This document shows positions 37,612-46,442 of a stretch of DNA of 64,000 nt, in pieces. Made by a program: the position numbers and the translations under genes. Each line of letters opens with the position of its first letter. Position 1 is the stretch's first letter. The notes under the pieces are model-generated. The model searched no databases, was not told the origin of the DNA, and saw only the letters and a program-made list of their open reading frames with translations. This DNA is from Desulfamplus sp. (GTDB lineage: Bacteria; Desulfobacterota; Desulfobacteria; Desulfobacterales; Desulfobacteraceae): positions 62,001 through 126,000 of the forward strand of contig JADFZJ010000002.1 in the NCBI GenBank assembly GCA_015232555.1, in the 5' to 3' direction.

Positions 37612-37645
37612 ATAACACTAATTGTAGCGAAGCTACTTATGTTCT
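37612..37645 (-). repeat. Dispersed intergenic hairpin repeat, copy C (short)
   Basis: In minus orientation this reads GAACATAAGTAGC-TTC-GCTAC followed by AATTAGTGTT. The five-base arms GTAGC and GCTAC pair perfectly. It abuts copy D in tandem. Confidence 0.75.
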
Positions 37646-37696
37646 TATTCAGGAATTTCAGTTCAACACTAATTGTAGCGGAGCTGCTTATGTTCT
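37646..37696 (-). repeat. Dispersed intergenic hairpin repeat, copy D
   Basis: In minus orientation this reads GAACATAAGCAGC-TCC-GCTAC, then AATTAGTGTTGAACTGAAATTCC. It is a full-length copy directly in tandem with copy C, between the CoA-transferase and the cobalamin riboswitch. Confidence 0.8.
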
Positions 37697-37749
37697 TTTT
37701 AATTGACTTATAAAAAAAATAATCTTAGTTATAAAGGATTTTTTTAATT

Positions 37750-38040
37750 TCAGGTGTTTATAAAAGGGAATCCTGTGAAAGTCAGGAACGGACCCGCCGC
37801 TGTAACCGGGGATGAAAGCTGCCTTATATCACTGTTTTTTACTCTATCTTCTCATCTGTTTGATTCATAATCTTTACCATTAAAATTAATTATGAATTTA
37901 GCAAGATATTTAATTAAGAGAGAGTATGAATGGGAAGATGCAGACGAGTAAGTTGATCCGGAAGTCAGAAAACCTGCCTGAATAAAAATTTTTCAGTCCT
38001 TTGTTTCCCGCGAGGTTCGGATAGGACAACAATATAAATA
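37750..38040 (+). promoter_or_regulatory. Cobalamin (B12) riboswitch
   Basis: The aptamer shows AGGGAATCCTGTGAAAGTC, GGACCCGCCGCTGTAACCGG (the B12-box core) and, after a long variable arm, AAGTCAGAAAACCTGCC. It lies on the plus strand upstream of btuC with a terminator between, so excess adenosylcobalamin should reduce expression of the btuCD operon. The peripheral arm of about 110 AT-rich bases (37820-37930) is longer than in compact examples. Confidence 0.92.
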
Positions 38041-38056
38041 TTGAGGGTAAATACGG

Positions 38057-38097
38057 ACTCCCCATATCGCATATTAAACGATATGGGGAGTTTTTTT
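38057..38097 (+). terminator. Riboswitch expression-platform terminator
   Basis: CTCCCCATATCG (38058-38069) and CGATATGGGGAG (38079-38090) form a perfect 12-base stem followed by seven T residues. It sits between the cobalamin aptamer and btuC, implying transcriptional control. Confidence 0.93.
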
Positions 38098-38136
38098 GTC
38101 AATACTGATGCCGCATAAATTTTGAAAATTCAATTT

Positions 38137-39234
38137 ATGACGGCTTGCAATATGGCGGAGAGTAATTTGTCAAACCAATTTAAAACCACATCAGAAAGAG
38201 TGACCAAAATTGCAGCGTTGCTATCTTTGCTGCTTGCTGGATTAATAGTTCTATCTGCCTGCATGGGATACGTAAAGATAGGATTTGTTGATATAGTCAG
38301 AATAATTGCAGCAGAAATTACAGGCAATCACAATTTAACCGCACATATTAACGATAAGTTTCCAGCAATTCAAGAGACGTGGACGGCAATTGTTATGGAA
38401 GTGAGGCTTCCAAGGATTCTCACCTGTGCAATCGTTGGTGCTGCATTGGCACTATCAGGAGTAATCTTTCAGGGGATTTTGCTCAATCCGCTTGCTGACC
38501 CTTATACGCTTGGTGTCTCTGCTGGTGCTGCTTTTGGTGCATCTATTGCTATCTTGCTAAATTTAAGCGCATCATTTGTCTCTATTCCTCTGTTTGCTTT
38601 TATCGGAGCTGCTTTTACACTGTTCTTTGTTATATTTCTCTCTTACTCAGGCAGATCGCCCTCCCCTGCCCTATCCTCAAACAATCTTATACTATCTGGC
38701 ATTATCGTTGCTGCAATTTTATCTGCTGGCATAAGTTTTCTTAAATACGTTGCAGATGAACAGGTCGCAGTCATTATATTCTGGCTTATGGGAAGTTTTG
38801 CATCAAAAACATGGACAGATGTTTTAGTTACAATCACATTCCTTATTATTGGAGGAGCAATAACCTTTATATTTGCAAGAGACTTAAATCTTATCTCTCT
38901 TGGTGAGCGATCAGCCTCTACTCTTGGAGTTGACACTAAAAGAGTTACCCTGATTTTGCTGATTACAGGCTCCATGCTTGCAGCAGTTTCAGTATCTGTA
39001 TCTGGAATTATTGGATTTGTAGGGCTTTTGGTTCCACATATAGTAAGATTCATAACAGGACCAGATAACCGTCTGCTCATTCCTATATCAACGCTCGCTG
39101 GCTCGATTCTGCTTTTAATGGCAGATACTGTTACCCGCTCTATCCTTCCACATGAAATTCCAATCGGAATATTGACAGCTTTAATCGGCGGTCCTGTTTT
39201 CTGCTGGATTTTTAAACGAGGAACTATTCGTTAG
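38137..39234 (+). CDS. btuC: Cobalamin ABC transporter permease (FecCD/BtuC family)
   Basis: This 365-aa protein has about ten membrane helices and FecCD signatures: EVRLPRILTCAIVGAALALSG, GILLNPLADPYTLGVSAGAAFG and GIIGFVGLLVPHIVR. The riboswitch upstream and cbi genes downstream make vitamin B12 or a corrinoid the likely substrate. The start codon is uncertain: TTG at 38122, ATG at 38137 and ATG at 38152 are all in frame with weak ribosome sites. Confidence 0.9.
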   Translation: MTACNMAESNLSNQFKTTSERVTKIAALLSLLLAGLIVLSACMGYVKIGFVDIVRIIAAEITGNHNLTAHINDKFPAIQETWTAIVMEVRLPRILTCAIVGAALALSGVIFQGILLNPLADPYTLGVSAGAAFGASIAILLNLSASFVSIPLFAFIGAAFTLFFVIFLSYSGRSPSPALSSNNLILSGIIVAAILSAGISFLKYVADEQVAVIIFWLMGSFASKTWTDVLVTITFLIIGGAITFIFARDLNLISLGERSASTLGVDTKRVTLILLITGSMLAAVSVSVSGIIGFVGLLVPHIVRFITGPDNRLLIPISTLAGSILLLMADTVTRSILPHEIPIGILTALIGGPVFCWIFKRGTIR

Positions 39235-39259
39235 TTTTTATATTGTCAGGTGATTTTAT

Positions 39260-40162
39260 ATGATTGAAACAAAAAAAATCTCTTTTGGATATGCTGAAAA
39301 ACCTGTGATTAAAGATATCTCACTAACGTTTGAGGCTGGTAAATTCTACTCTATTTTAGGACCAAACGGGTGCGGAAAAACCACTCTTCTTGATCTAATG
39401 ATTGGGCATTTAAAACCTATCTCTGGTAAAGTGGTTCTTAAAATAGCAGGCAGCCATTTTATAACAAACAGTAATAGACAGAGTATTTTCATAAAAAACA
39501 TCAATAAAAAAGATAAATCTGTAAAAGATACAAATAAAAATCAAATTAAGTGCAGTGATGTTTCACGTGAAAAAGATATTCTCTCCATGTCAAAAAGAGA
39601 GGTTGCAAAACATATCGCCCTTGTTGCCCAAAATTACAACATCAACTTTCCGTTTACTGTCAAAGAGATAGTTATGATGGGCAGACATCCATATATCAGC
39701 AGATTTGCAAATCCATCTAAAGAGGATTTTGATATAGTCAGCAGCGTAATGGAACGCACAGGCACAGATACGTTTGCCCATAGAAAAATTACAGATTTAA
39801 GCGGAGGAGAGCGTCAACGGTGCGTATTTGCAAGGGCATTGTCGCAGGATACACCTCTTTTATTTTTAGATGAAGCATTCTCAAACATGGATATCAGCCA
39901 CACTATCACGCTTCTTAATTTGGTCAAAAAAGAGGTGAAATCTCAAAATAGAACAGTTGTATCTGTGTTCCATGATATCAATCTTGCTGCAATCTGGTCT
40001 GACGAGCTTATCTTTATGAAAGATGGTCAAGTTGCAGCTTGCGGCAAAACTGATGATGTTATTAGCGAAGAGATTATAAAAGAGGTGTTTCACGTGAAAT
40101 CAAAAGTTGAACATAACCGATATTCAGGTGTAAAACAGGCATATTTTCAAGGGTATAAATAA
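39260..40162 (+). CDS. btuD: Cobalamin ABC transporter ATPase with internal insertion
   Basis: This 300-aa ATPase has Walker A GPNGCGKTT, Q-loop VAQNYN, signature LSGGERQR and Walker B LLFLDEAFSNMD. Between beta strands near residues 65-110 it carries about 40 extra polar residues (ITNSNRQSIF... to SDVSREKDI) that FecE/BtuD proteins lack. A parS-like palindrome lies in that insertion and another near the C-terminal end. It is probably cotranscribed with btuC, with a 25-base gap. Confidence 0.92.
   Translation: MIETKKISFGYAEKPVIKDISLTFEAGKFYSILGPNGCGKTTLLDLMIGHLKPISGKVVLKIAGSHFITNSNRQSIFIKNINKKDKSVKDTNKNQIKCSDVSREKDILSMSKREVAKHIALVAQNYNINFPFTVKEIVMMGRHPYISRFANPSKEDFDIVSSVMERTGTDTFAHRKITDLSGGERQRCVFARALSQDTPLLFLDEAFSNMDISHTITLLNLVKKEVKSQNRTVVSVFHDINLAAIWSDELIFMKDGQVAACGKTDDVISEEIIKEVFHVKSKVEHNRYSGVKQAYFQGYK
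39559..39574. other. parS-like site 1 (in btuD)
   Basis: TGTTTCACGTGAAAAA matches the ParB-binding consensus TGTTTCACGTGAAACA at 15 of 16 bases. It is inside the btuD insertion and encodes VSRE. Confidence 0.75.
40086..40101. other. parS-like site 2 (btuD 3' end)
   Basis: TGTTTCACGTGAAATC matches 14 of 16 bases of the parS consensus. It encodes VFHVK near the BtuD C-terminus. Confidence 0.65.
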
Positions 40163-40198
40163 CCACAACAACATTTTAGGAGCAGCAACAGAAATAAG

Positions 40199-43063
40199 AT
40201 GCCTTTAAGCTGGAACGAAATCAAAAGCCGTGCCTTAGCGTTTTCAAAAGAGTGGGCTGATGAAACATCAGAAAATGCAGAAGCAAAATCTTTTTGGGAC
40301 GGATTTTTCAACATCTTTGGAATCAGCAGAAGACGTATTGCATCATTTGAAGAGCCAGTAAAAAAACTTGGCAACAAACAAGGATTTATTGATCTCTTCT
40401 GGAAAGGGGTAATTGTTGCTGAACACAAATCACGAGGCAAATCTCTTGATACAGCATACACTCAGGCTCTTGGCTATTTTCACGGAATTAAAGAGCGTGA
40501 TCTCCCCCGCTATATTTTAGTATCTGATTTTGCCAAAATACGCATTTATGATTTAGATGCCTCCCCTACCCTTCTGAACTATCGAGAATTTGAACTCAAA
40601 GATTTATACTACAACGTAAATCTATTTGGTTTTATTGCTGGTTATCAGACTCATAAAATTGAGGAGCAAGACCCTGTAAATATCAAAGCTGCTGAACAGA
40701 TGGGCAAGCTCCACGATTTAATGAAAGATGTCGGCTATGAAGGACACCATCTTGAACTCTATTTGGTGCGTCTGCTTTTTTGCATGTTTGCCGAAGATAC
40801 AGGAATTTTTGAGCGTCAGCAGTTTCAAGATTACATTGAAGATAGAACAAATGAAGACGGCTCTGATCTTGGGCAGCATATAAATAGTATATTTGAAGTT
40901 CTTAACAAGCCTGAAGACAGACGATTCAAAAACCTTGATGAACAGCTTGCAGCGTTTCCATACATAAACGGAAAACTTTTTGAAGAGATGCTGCCGACTG
41001 CAAGTTTTGACAGCTCAATGCGTCAAACTCTTCTTGACTGCTGTGCTTTGGATTGGGGCAGAATTTCACCTGCTATTTTTGGCTCTCTTTTTCAATCAAT
41101 CATGGACAAACAGGCTCGCCGTAATTTAGGGGCACATTACACCAGCGAGAGCAATATTTTAAAGCTGATAAAGCCGCTGTTTCTTGACTCTTTGCGGGAA
41201 GAGTTTGAGAAGATAAAGCATAACCGAAACAGATTGGGTGAGTTCCACGAGAAATTACGCTCATTAAACTTTCTTGACCCTGCTTGCGGGTGTGGGAATT
41301 TTCTTGTTATAACCTATCGAGAGCTGAGGCTTTTGGAACTTGATGTTCTACGGATTTTGTTTGACAAAGAAAAAAAAGAGCAAGCTATAACCGATAAAGC
41401 CGATCCAGTTAAAGAAGAGAGAAGTAAAAAATTAAAAGATAAATTACAGGAAGTTAAGCAGCATACACTTGATATCAACTCTCTGATTAAACTCAATGTT
41501 GACCAGTTTTACGGAATTGAGATTGAAGAGTTTCCAGCACAGATTGCTCAAGTTGCGTTGTGGCTTATGGATCACCAGATGAATCTGCTTGTGTCAGAGG
41601 AGTTTGGACTCTATTTTGCCCGTATTCCGCTGAGTTCCAGCAGCACTATTATTTGTGGAAATGCCCTTCAAATTGACTGGAATGATATCATTGCAGCAGA
41701 ACAATTGAGCTACATCATGGGAAATCCGCCGTTTGTGGGGAAAAAAGAACAATCAGCTGAGCAAAAAAAAGAGTTAATAAGCATTTTTAATAATTTACAA
41801 GGATCTGGAAATTTAGATTACGTAACTTGTTGGTATGTAAAATCTTGCAAATACCTTGAATTAAATCCAAGAATAGAATCTGCTTTTGTAAGTACAAATT
41901 CTATTTCTCAAGGTGAACAAGTCGGCATATTTTGGAGATATTTGAAAGATAATTTTAATATAAAAATAAACTTTACCTATCAAACTTTTAAATGGACAAA
42001 TGAAGCAAAAGGGGCTGTAGCAGTTCATTGTGTAATAATTAGCTTTGCAAAATTTGATAGAACAAATAAAAATATTTTTTTATTTGTTAATGCTAAAAAT
42101 GAACTTGGAGTTTTAAATGTAAAAAAGATAAATTCTTATTTAGTTGAGGCTGATGATATTTTTATTGGAAAGAGAAAATCGCCTATTTGCAATGTTAAAG
42201 AGATGAAATACGGCAGTATGCCGATTGACAATGGTTTTCTGATATTTTCTGACGAGGATAAAAATGATCTAATAAAAAAAAATCCATCAACGATAAAATT
42301 TTTTAGACAATACACTGGAGGATTTGAGTTTATTAATAATCATTTAAGATGGTGCTTATGGCTAAAAGATTTTCTGCCAAATAAAATACGGGAATCACAT
42401 GAAATAACAGACCGAATAGAACAAGTTAGAAATTTTCGTGAAGCAAGCTCAAGAAAAGAAACAATAAAATTATCAGAAACCCCTTATCTCTTTGGAGAAA
42501 TTAGACAACCTAATACTAATTATATTTTAATCCCAAAAGTTTCGTCCGAAAATAGAAAATATATTCCGATTGGCATTTATCCTCCGTCAATAATAGCAAG
42601 TGGAAGCTGTTTAATTATTCCTGATGCTAATTTATTTAGTTTTGGTATATTGACATCAACACTACACATGGCTTGGTTAAGATGTGTATGCGGTAGAATG
42701 AAAAGTGACTATCAATATTCAGCGAGTATTGTTTATAACAATTTCCCGTGGCCTCAAAATCCCACAGATAAGCAGAAAAAAGCGATAGAAGATGCGGCTC
42801 AGGGTGTGCTTGATGCTCGTTCTCAATTTCCTGATTCATCTCTTGCTGACCTTTACGACCCTTTGACTATGCCCCCTACCCTTCTTAAAGCTCATCACAA
42901 ACTTGATAAAGCTGTTGACACGGCTTACGGTAAGACAAACTTTAAAACTGAAGCTGAACGTGTGGCGTTTTTGTTTGAGTTATATCAAACATATTTGAAT
43001 GAGCTGCCTGTGGAAAAATCTGACGCACGGACGTGCGTCTCTACCGACTTACTGAAGAAATGA
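40199..43063 (+). CDS. MmeI-like type IIL restriction-modification enzyme
   Basis: This 954-aa single-chain enzyme begins LSWNEIKSRALAFSKEWADE, like MmeI. The nuclease motif D-x9-ExK is complete (D65, E75, K77 in FIDLFWKGVIVAEHKS). A helical spacer follows, then the N6-adenine methyltransferase with motif I LDPACGCGNFL (about 360) and motif IV MGNPPF (about 510), a target-recognition domain (about 520-840) and a C-terminal helical part. Such enzymes methylate one strand and cut about 20 bases away. The recognition part is visibly more AT-rich than the rest. The last 15 residues are encoded by a palindromic repeat. It interrupts the cobalamin operon. Confidence 0.9.
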   Translation: MPLSWNEIKSRALAFSKEWADETSENAEAKSFWDGFFNIFGISRRRIASFEEPVKKLGNKQGFIDLFWKGVIVAEHKSRGKSLDTAYTQALGYFHGIKERDLPRYILVSDFAKIRIYDLDASPTLLNYREFELKDLYYNVNLFGFIAGYQTHKIEEQDPVNIKAAEQMGKLHDLMKDVGYEGHHLELYLVRLLFCMFAEDTGIFERQQFQDYIEDRTNEDGSDLGQHINSIFEVLNKPEDRRFKNLDEQLAAFPYINGKLFEEMLPTASFDSSMRQTLLDCCALDWGRISPAIFGSLFQSIMDKQARRNLGAHYTSESNILKLIKPLFLDSLREEFEKIKHNRNRLGEFHEKLRSLNFLDPACGCGNFLVITYRELRLLELDVLRILFDKEKKEQAITDKADPVKEERSKKLKDKLQEVKQHTLDINSLIKLNVDQFYGIEIEEFPAQIAQVALWLMDHQMNLLVSEEFGLYFARIPLSSSSTIICGNALQIDWNDIIAAEQLSYIMGNPPFVGKKEQSAEQKKELISIFNNLQGSGNLDYVTCWYVKSCKYLELNPRIESAFVSTNSISQGEQVGIFWRYLKDNFNIKINFTYQTFKWTNEAKGAVAVHCVIISFAKFDRTNKNIFLFVNAKNELGVLNVKKINSYLVEADDIFIGKRKSPICNVKEMKYGSMPIDNGFLIFSDEDKNDLIKKNPSTIKFFRQYTGGFEFINNHLRWCLWLKDFLPNKIRESHEITDRIEQVRNFREASSRKETIKLSETPYLFGEIRQPNTNYILIPKVSSENRKYIPIGIYPPSIIASGSCLIIPDANLFSFGILTSTLHMAWLRCVCGRMKSDYQYSASIVYNNFPWPQNPTDKQKKAIEDAAQGVLDARSQFPDSSLADLYDPLTMPPTLLKAHHKLDKAVDTAYGKTNFKTEAERVAFLFELYQTYLNELPVEKSDARTCVSTDLLKK
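43022..43043. repeat. GACGCAC palindrome at the 3' end of the restriction enzyme gene
   Basis: GACGCACGGACGTGCGTC has 7-base arms and is followed by TCTAC. It is a relative of the element at 51081 and supplies the DARTCVST codons near the end of the protein. Confidence 0.75.
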
Positions 43064-43117
43064 CATTCTGTGATTTTATGGAATGGCTGAAACTCAATAT
43101 TACAGGTGTGGACTGTT

Positions 43118-43894
43118 TTGGATAAGATAAAACAAGAGATAGAATCAAGATTACGGCAGATTGAGCAAGATGAAAGCGTTCATATTTTTTACGCTTGTGA
43201 ATCAGGCAGCAGGGCGTGGGGTTTTCCTTCTGCAGATAGTGATTATGATGTGCGTTTTTTATATGTTCATGATCCTGATTGGTATCTTTCAATTGATGAT
43301 AAACGAGATGTAATTGAGCGTAAAATCACTGATTTAATAGACATAAGCGGCTGGGAGTTACGAAAAGCTCTTAAGCTGCTGAGAAAATCCAATCCGCCTT
43401 TGTTAGAATGGCTTAACTCTCCAATAGTATATTTACAATTACCTCACATTGTAGAACAAATAAAACTCTTGATGCCTGAATATTACTCTCCAAAATCTTG
43501 TATGTATCACTATTTGCACATGGCTGAGGGTAATTTCAGAGTTTATTTAAAAGATGAAATTGTTTGGGTCAAAAAATACTTTTATGTATTGCGTCCGATA
43601 TTAGCTTGTAAGTGGATAGAGTCAGGCTATGGTGTTGTACCTATGGAGTTTGACAAACTTATTAACGAGCTGATAGATGACAACGAGCTAAAAAATGCTG
43701 TCAACAAACTTTTATGGCGAAAAAAAGAGGGGCAGGAGTTAGATCGTGAACCTAAAATAGCTGTTATAAGTGATTTTATTGAATCAGAGCTGGAGTTGCT
43801 TAAAAATAAGCGTTTTAATGAAAATAATAATGTACCAAATACTGAAAAGTTAGATGAGTTATTTCGCTGGGTATTAAATGAGTTGTGGTTGTAA
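43118..43894 (+). CDS. Predicted nucleotidyltransferase, COG3541 (YcgL-like)
   Basis: This 258-aa protein, read from TTG 43118 (GGTG nine bases upstream; GTG 43106 is an alternative), contains the nucleotidyltransferase signature ESGSRAWGFPSADSDYDVRFLY with GS and DxD residues. HDPDWYLSIDDKRDVIE and a helical C-terminal half follow. COG3541 proteins often travel with restriction and toxin-antitoxin genes, as here. The substrate is unknown. Confidence 0.85.
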   Translation: MDKIKQEIESRLRQIEQDESVHIFYACESGSRAWGFPSADSDYDVRFLYVHDPDWYLSIDDKRDVIERKITDLIDISGWELRKALKLLRKSNPPLLEWLNSPIVYLQLPHIVEQIKLLMPEYYSPKSCMYHYLHMAEGNFRVYLKDEIVWVKKYFYVLRPILACKWIESGYGVVPMEFDKLINELIDDNELKNAVNKLLWRKKEGQELDREPKIAVISDFIESELELLKNKRFNENNNVPNTEKLDELFRWVLNELWL

Positions 43895-43918
43895 GACATT
43901 TTTATAGAGGATTTTATC

Positions 43919-44332
43919 TTGGAAGATACAGAGAAAAGCAATTTGAATATTGAAAAATAAAAGAGCATTGGGCTGTAACATCAGACGATGATTTTAAAAC
44001 AATGAACGAGCTATATAACTCTAAATCCTATAATTGGGCTTTGTTTTTATTTAGGTCATATCTCTGTGGAAAAACTGCTCAAAGCCTTATATGTTAAACT
44101 CTATAAAAAACATGCACCAACTATACACAATCTTTATAGACTGGCAGAGTTATGCAAAATTGAATTACCAGAAGGATATGCAGATTGGCTTGATACAATA
44201 ACATCATTTAATATCAATGCCAGATATGATGACTACAAGCGAGAGTTTTATAATCTATGCACTCAGCAATATACAGAAAGTTGGATTAATCGTATAAGGG
44301 AGTTACGAGAATGGATAAAAACGATGCTCTAA
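43919..44332 (+). pseudogene. HEPN-domain toxin gene broken by two frameshifts
   Basis: A TTG at 43919 (AGAGG eight bases upstream) opens a frame that stops at 43958 after NLNIEK. One base out of frame the sequence continues IKEHWAVTSDDDFKTMNELY up to NWALF. Near 44044-44051 another shift is needed to reach GHISVEKLLKALYVKLYKKH, HAPTIHNLYRLAEL and INRIRELREWIKTML. Reassembled, this is a HEPN protein (COG2250 type) of about 137 residues. The part from 44066 remains open as a possible 88-aa fragment. The neighbouring MNT gene overlaps its end by 22 bases, as in HEPN-MNT toxin-antitoxin pairs. Confidence 0.75.
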
Positions 44333-44622
44333 AAATAGCCAGTCAATATGCATCAGTTGTTAAGCGTAATTATGACTGTAAACAGATTTTTATGTTTGGC
44401 TCATACGCAAAAGGGACTAATCGTGAGGAGAGTGATATTGATATTGCTGTTATTTTAAAGGAGTTTGATAATCCAATAGATACTCAATTGGAGTTAATGA
44501 GGTTAAGACGTAAAATAGACAGCAGAATTGAACCTCACCCTTTTAGAGAAAAAGATTTTAATGTTACAAATCCAATTGCAAATGAGATATTGCGATACGG
44601 ACAGCTAATTGAAGCTAACTAA
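44311..44622 (+). CDS. MNT-family minimal nucleotidyltransferase (antitoxin)
   Basis: This 103-aa protein has IFMFGSYAKGTNREESDIDIAVI, the GS-x-DxD signature of minimal nucleotidyltransferases. In HEPN-MNT modules it neutralises the HEPN ribonuclease, by AMPylation in studied cases. GGGAG lies eight bases upstream of the ATG. Its toxin partner appears inactivated, so the gene may be a relic or may have a different role. Confidence 0.87.
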   Translation: MDKNDALKIASQYASVVKRNYDCKQIFMFGSYAKGTNREESDIDIAVILKEFDNPIDTQLELMRLRRKIDSRIEPHPFREKDFNVTNPIANEILRYGQLIEAN

Positions 44623-44641
44623 GTTAATAAAATGAGAAACT

Positions 44642-45604
44642 ATGAAAAAAAATAAATTTGTAAACTTAATATTTGCGATTATGCTGTTTTTCTCAACATT
44701 TATATGGAATTGTTCTGACTCATTTGGACAAAGTGAGGAGTTGAAAATATCTGACGCACCCATAATTTACGATGCCAACGGAAGAAGCATAAAAGTTGAG
44801 AGACCATTTAAGCGGATTATCTCTCTTTACGGGGCGCATACTGAAAACCTATTTTATCTTGAGCTTGACAATGAAATTATCGGAGTTACGAGAAACGAGT
44901 CATATCCAGAGGCTGCAAGAAAAAAGACTGTCTTTTCTGCTCAGGAAGACCCAGAAAAATTTCTCGGCTCAGGTGCTGATCTTGTTTTAGTTCGACCTAT
45001 GATAGAGAGAGGTTATCCTAATCTTATCAAACGGCTTGAACAATCTAAAATTACTGTTATCTCTTTGCAGCCCGGAACAGTTGACGAGATGTATGACTAC
45101 TGGCTTACGCTTGGAATTTTGACTGGCAGAGAGAGTCAGGCAGAAAAGATGGTTGCTGATTTTAAAGAGAGGGTAGAGTTTTATAAATCTAATATTGATA
45201 AACAGATCGCACAAAATAAGATAACTCCTAAGAGAGTCTATTTTGAGGCTATTCATTCAAAGATGAAGACATTTACCCCGGGTTCAATGGCTCTTTTTGC
45301 TCTTGAAGCTGCTGGCGGGGTTAATGTAGCGGTTGATGCGGTTGCTTCACGTGGAACAAATATTGGAAATTACGGTAAAGAAAAAATCCTGTCGCACGCT
45401 GAAGAGATAGATGTTTTTCTTGCTCAAAATGGAGTGATGAACCAGACTTCTATTGATATAATAAAGAATGAGCCGGGATTTGGAGTTATCAAAGCAGTTA
45501 AAGAGAATGAAATATATATAATTGATGAAATTATTGTATCAAGACCATGTTTTAGGCTTTTGCAGGGGATTGAGCAGATAGGTAATATACTTTACAAAAA
45601 ATAA
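44642..45604 (+). CDS. btuF: Periplasmic corrinoid-binding protein (BtuF-like)
   Basis: This 320-aa protein has a signal peptide (LIFAIMLFFSTFIWNCSDSFG; the Cys hints at a lipoprotein but the lipobox is poor). The type III binding-protein fold shows IIYDANGRSIKVERPFKRII, LGSGADLVLVRP and a long backbone helix. It should deliver cobalamin or a related chelate to BtuCD. It belongs with btuC and btuD but is separated from them by the defence block at 40.2-44.6 kb. Confidence 0.85.
   Translation: MKKNKFVNLIFAIMLFFSTFIWNCSDSFGQSEELKISDAPIIYDANGRSIKVERPFKRIISLYGAHTENLFYLELDNEIIGVTRNESYPEAARKKTVFSAQEDPEKFLGSGADLVLVRPMIERGYPNLIKRLEQSKITVISLQPGTVDEMYDYWLTLGILTGRESQAEKMVADFKERVEFYKSNIDKQIAQNKITPKRVYFEAIHSKMKTFTPGSMALFALEAAGGVNVAVDAVASRGTNIGNYGKEKILSHAEEIDVFLAQNGVMNQTSIDIIKNEPGFGVIKAVKENEIYIIDEIIVSRPCFRLLQGIEQIGNILYKK
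45343..45358. other. parS-like site 3 (in btuF)
   Basis: TGCTTCACGTGGAACA matches 14 of 16 bases of the parS consensus, with both mismatches at symmetry-related positions. Confidence 0.6.
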
Positions 45605-45665
45605 TTTTACGAGGCAACAATTTTGTCTCTGTCTATTAATTTAAAGATTGGAATAAGAAAAAATA

Positions 45666-46373
45666 ATGAATCAATATGGTAAACTTTATGGAATTGGTGT
45701 TGGACCTGGTGATCCAGAACTTCTTACACTTAAGGCTGTCCGTATAATTAACGAGGCTGATGTGGTATTTACAGCAGCATCAGCAAAAAGAGATTATAGT
45801 TTGGCTTTAGAGATTTCACGCCCCCATTTTTCACCAAATGTTGTCACAAAATTTTTGTCGTTTACAATGACAAAAGACAAAGCAGCTACAGAGGCTGCTT
45901 GGGACACAAATGCAGAGGAGATAGCATCTATTCTACGCGAGGGTAAAAATGCCGCTTTTCTGACACTTGGCGATCCAATGACTTACTCAACTTTTGGTTA
46001 TATTTTAAAGAGCTTGAAAAAAGTGATGCCTGAAGCACGGATTGAAACTGTTCCGGGAATCACCTCTTTTCATGCTGCTGCTGCCCGTCTTAACAGAACT
46101 TTGGTAGAGGCTGAGGAGTCGCTTTTAATAACATCTGGAGCTTATGGCGGAGATCAGTTGGTCAGGGTAGGGGAGAGCATTAAAAATATTGTTATGCTCA
46201 AGGCTTACAAGAATGTGAAACAGAACAATGAAGCTCTTAAAAAAGCAGGATTTTTTAACAATAGCGTTGCTATATCTAAATGCGGTAGAGATGGTGAAGA
46301 GATAATAGAGAATCTTGATGAGCTTGAGACAAGAACGCCAGATTACTGGACATTAGTATTGGCGAGCAAATAA
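45666..46373 (+). CDS. cbiL: Precorrin-2/cobalt-factor II C20-methyltransferase
   Basis: This 235-aa SAM-dependent tetrapyrrole methylase has GKLYGIGVGPGDPELLTLKAV, LTLGDPMTYSTFGY and ETVPGITSFHAAAARL, which fit CbiL/CobI. It methylates C20 of cobalt-factor II in the early-cobalt route. It is followed by cbiET in the same direction. Confidence 0.93.
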   Translation: MNQYGKLYGIGVGPGDPELLTLKAVRIINEADVVFTAASAKRDYSLALEISRPHFSPNVVTKFLSFTMTKDKAATEAAWDTNAEEIASILREGKNAAFLTLGDPMTYSTFGYILKSLKKVMPEARIETVPGITSFHAAAARLNRTLVEAEESLLITSGAYGGDQLVRVGESIKNIVMLKAYKNVKQNNEALKKAGFFNNSVAISKCGRDGEEIIENLDELETRTPDYWTLVLASK

Positions 46374-46442
46374 GATGCTGCTGATGGTTTTTAATTTAAT
46401 ATATCTTATTTAATTGATGCGGTTTTTGCGGATATTTTTATT

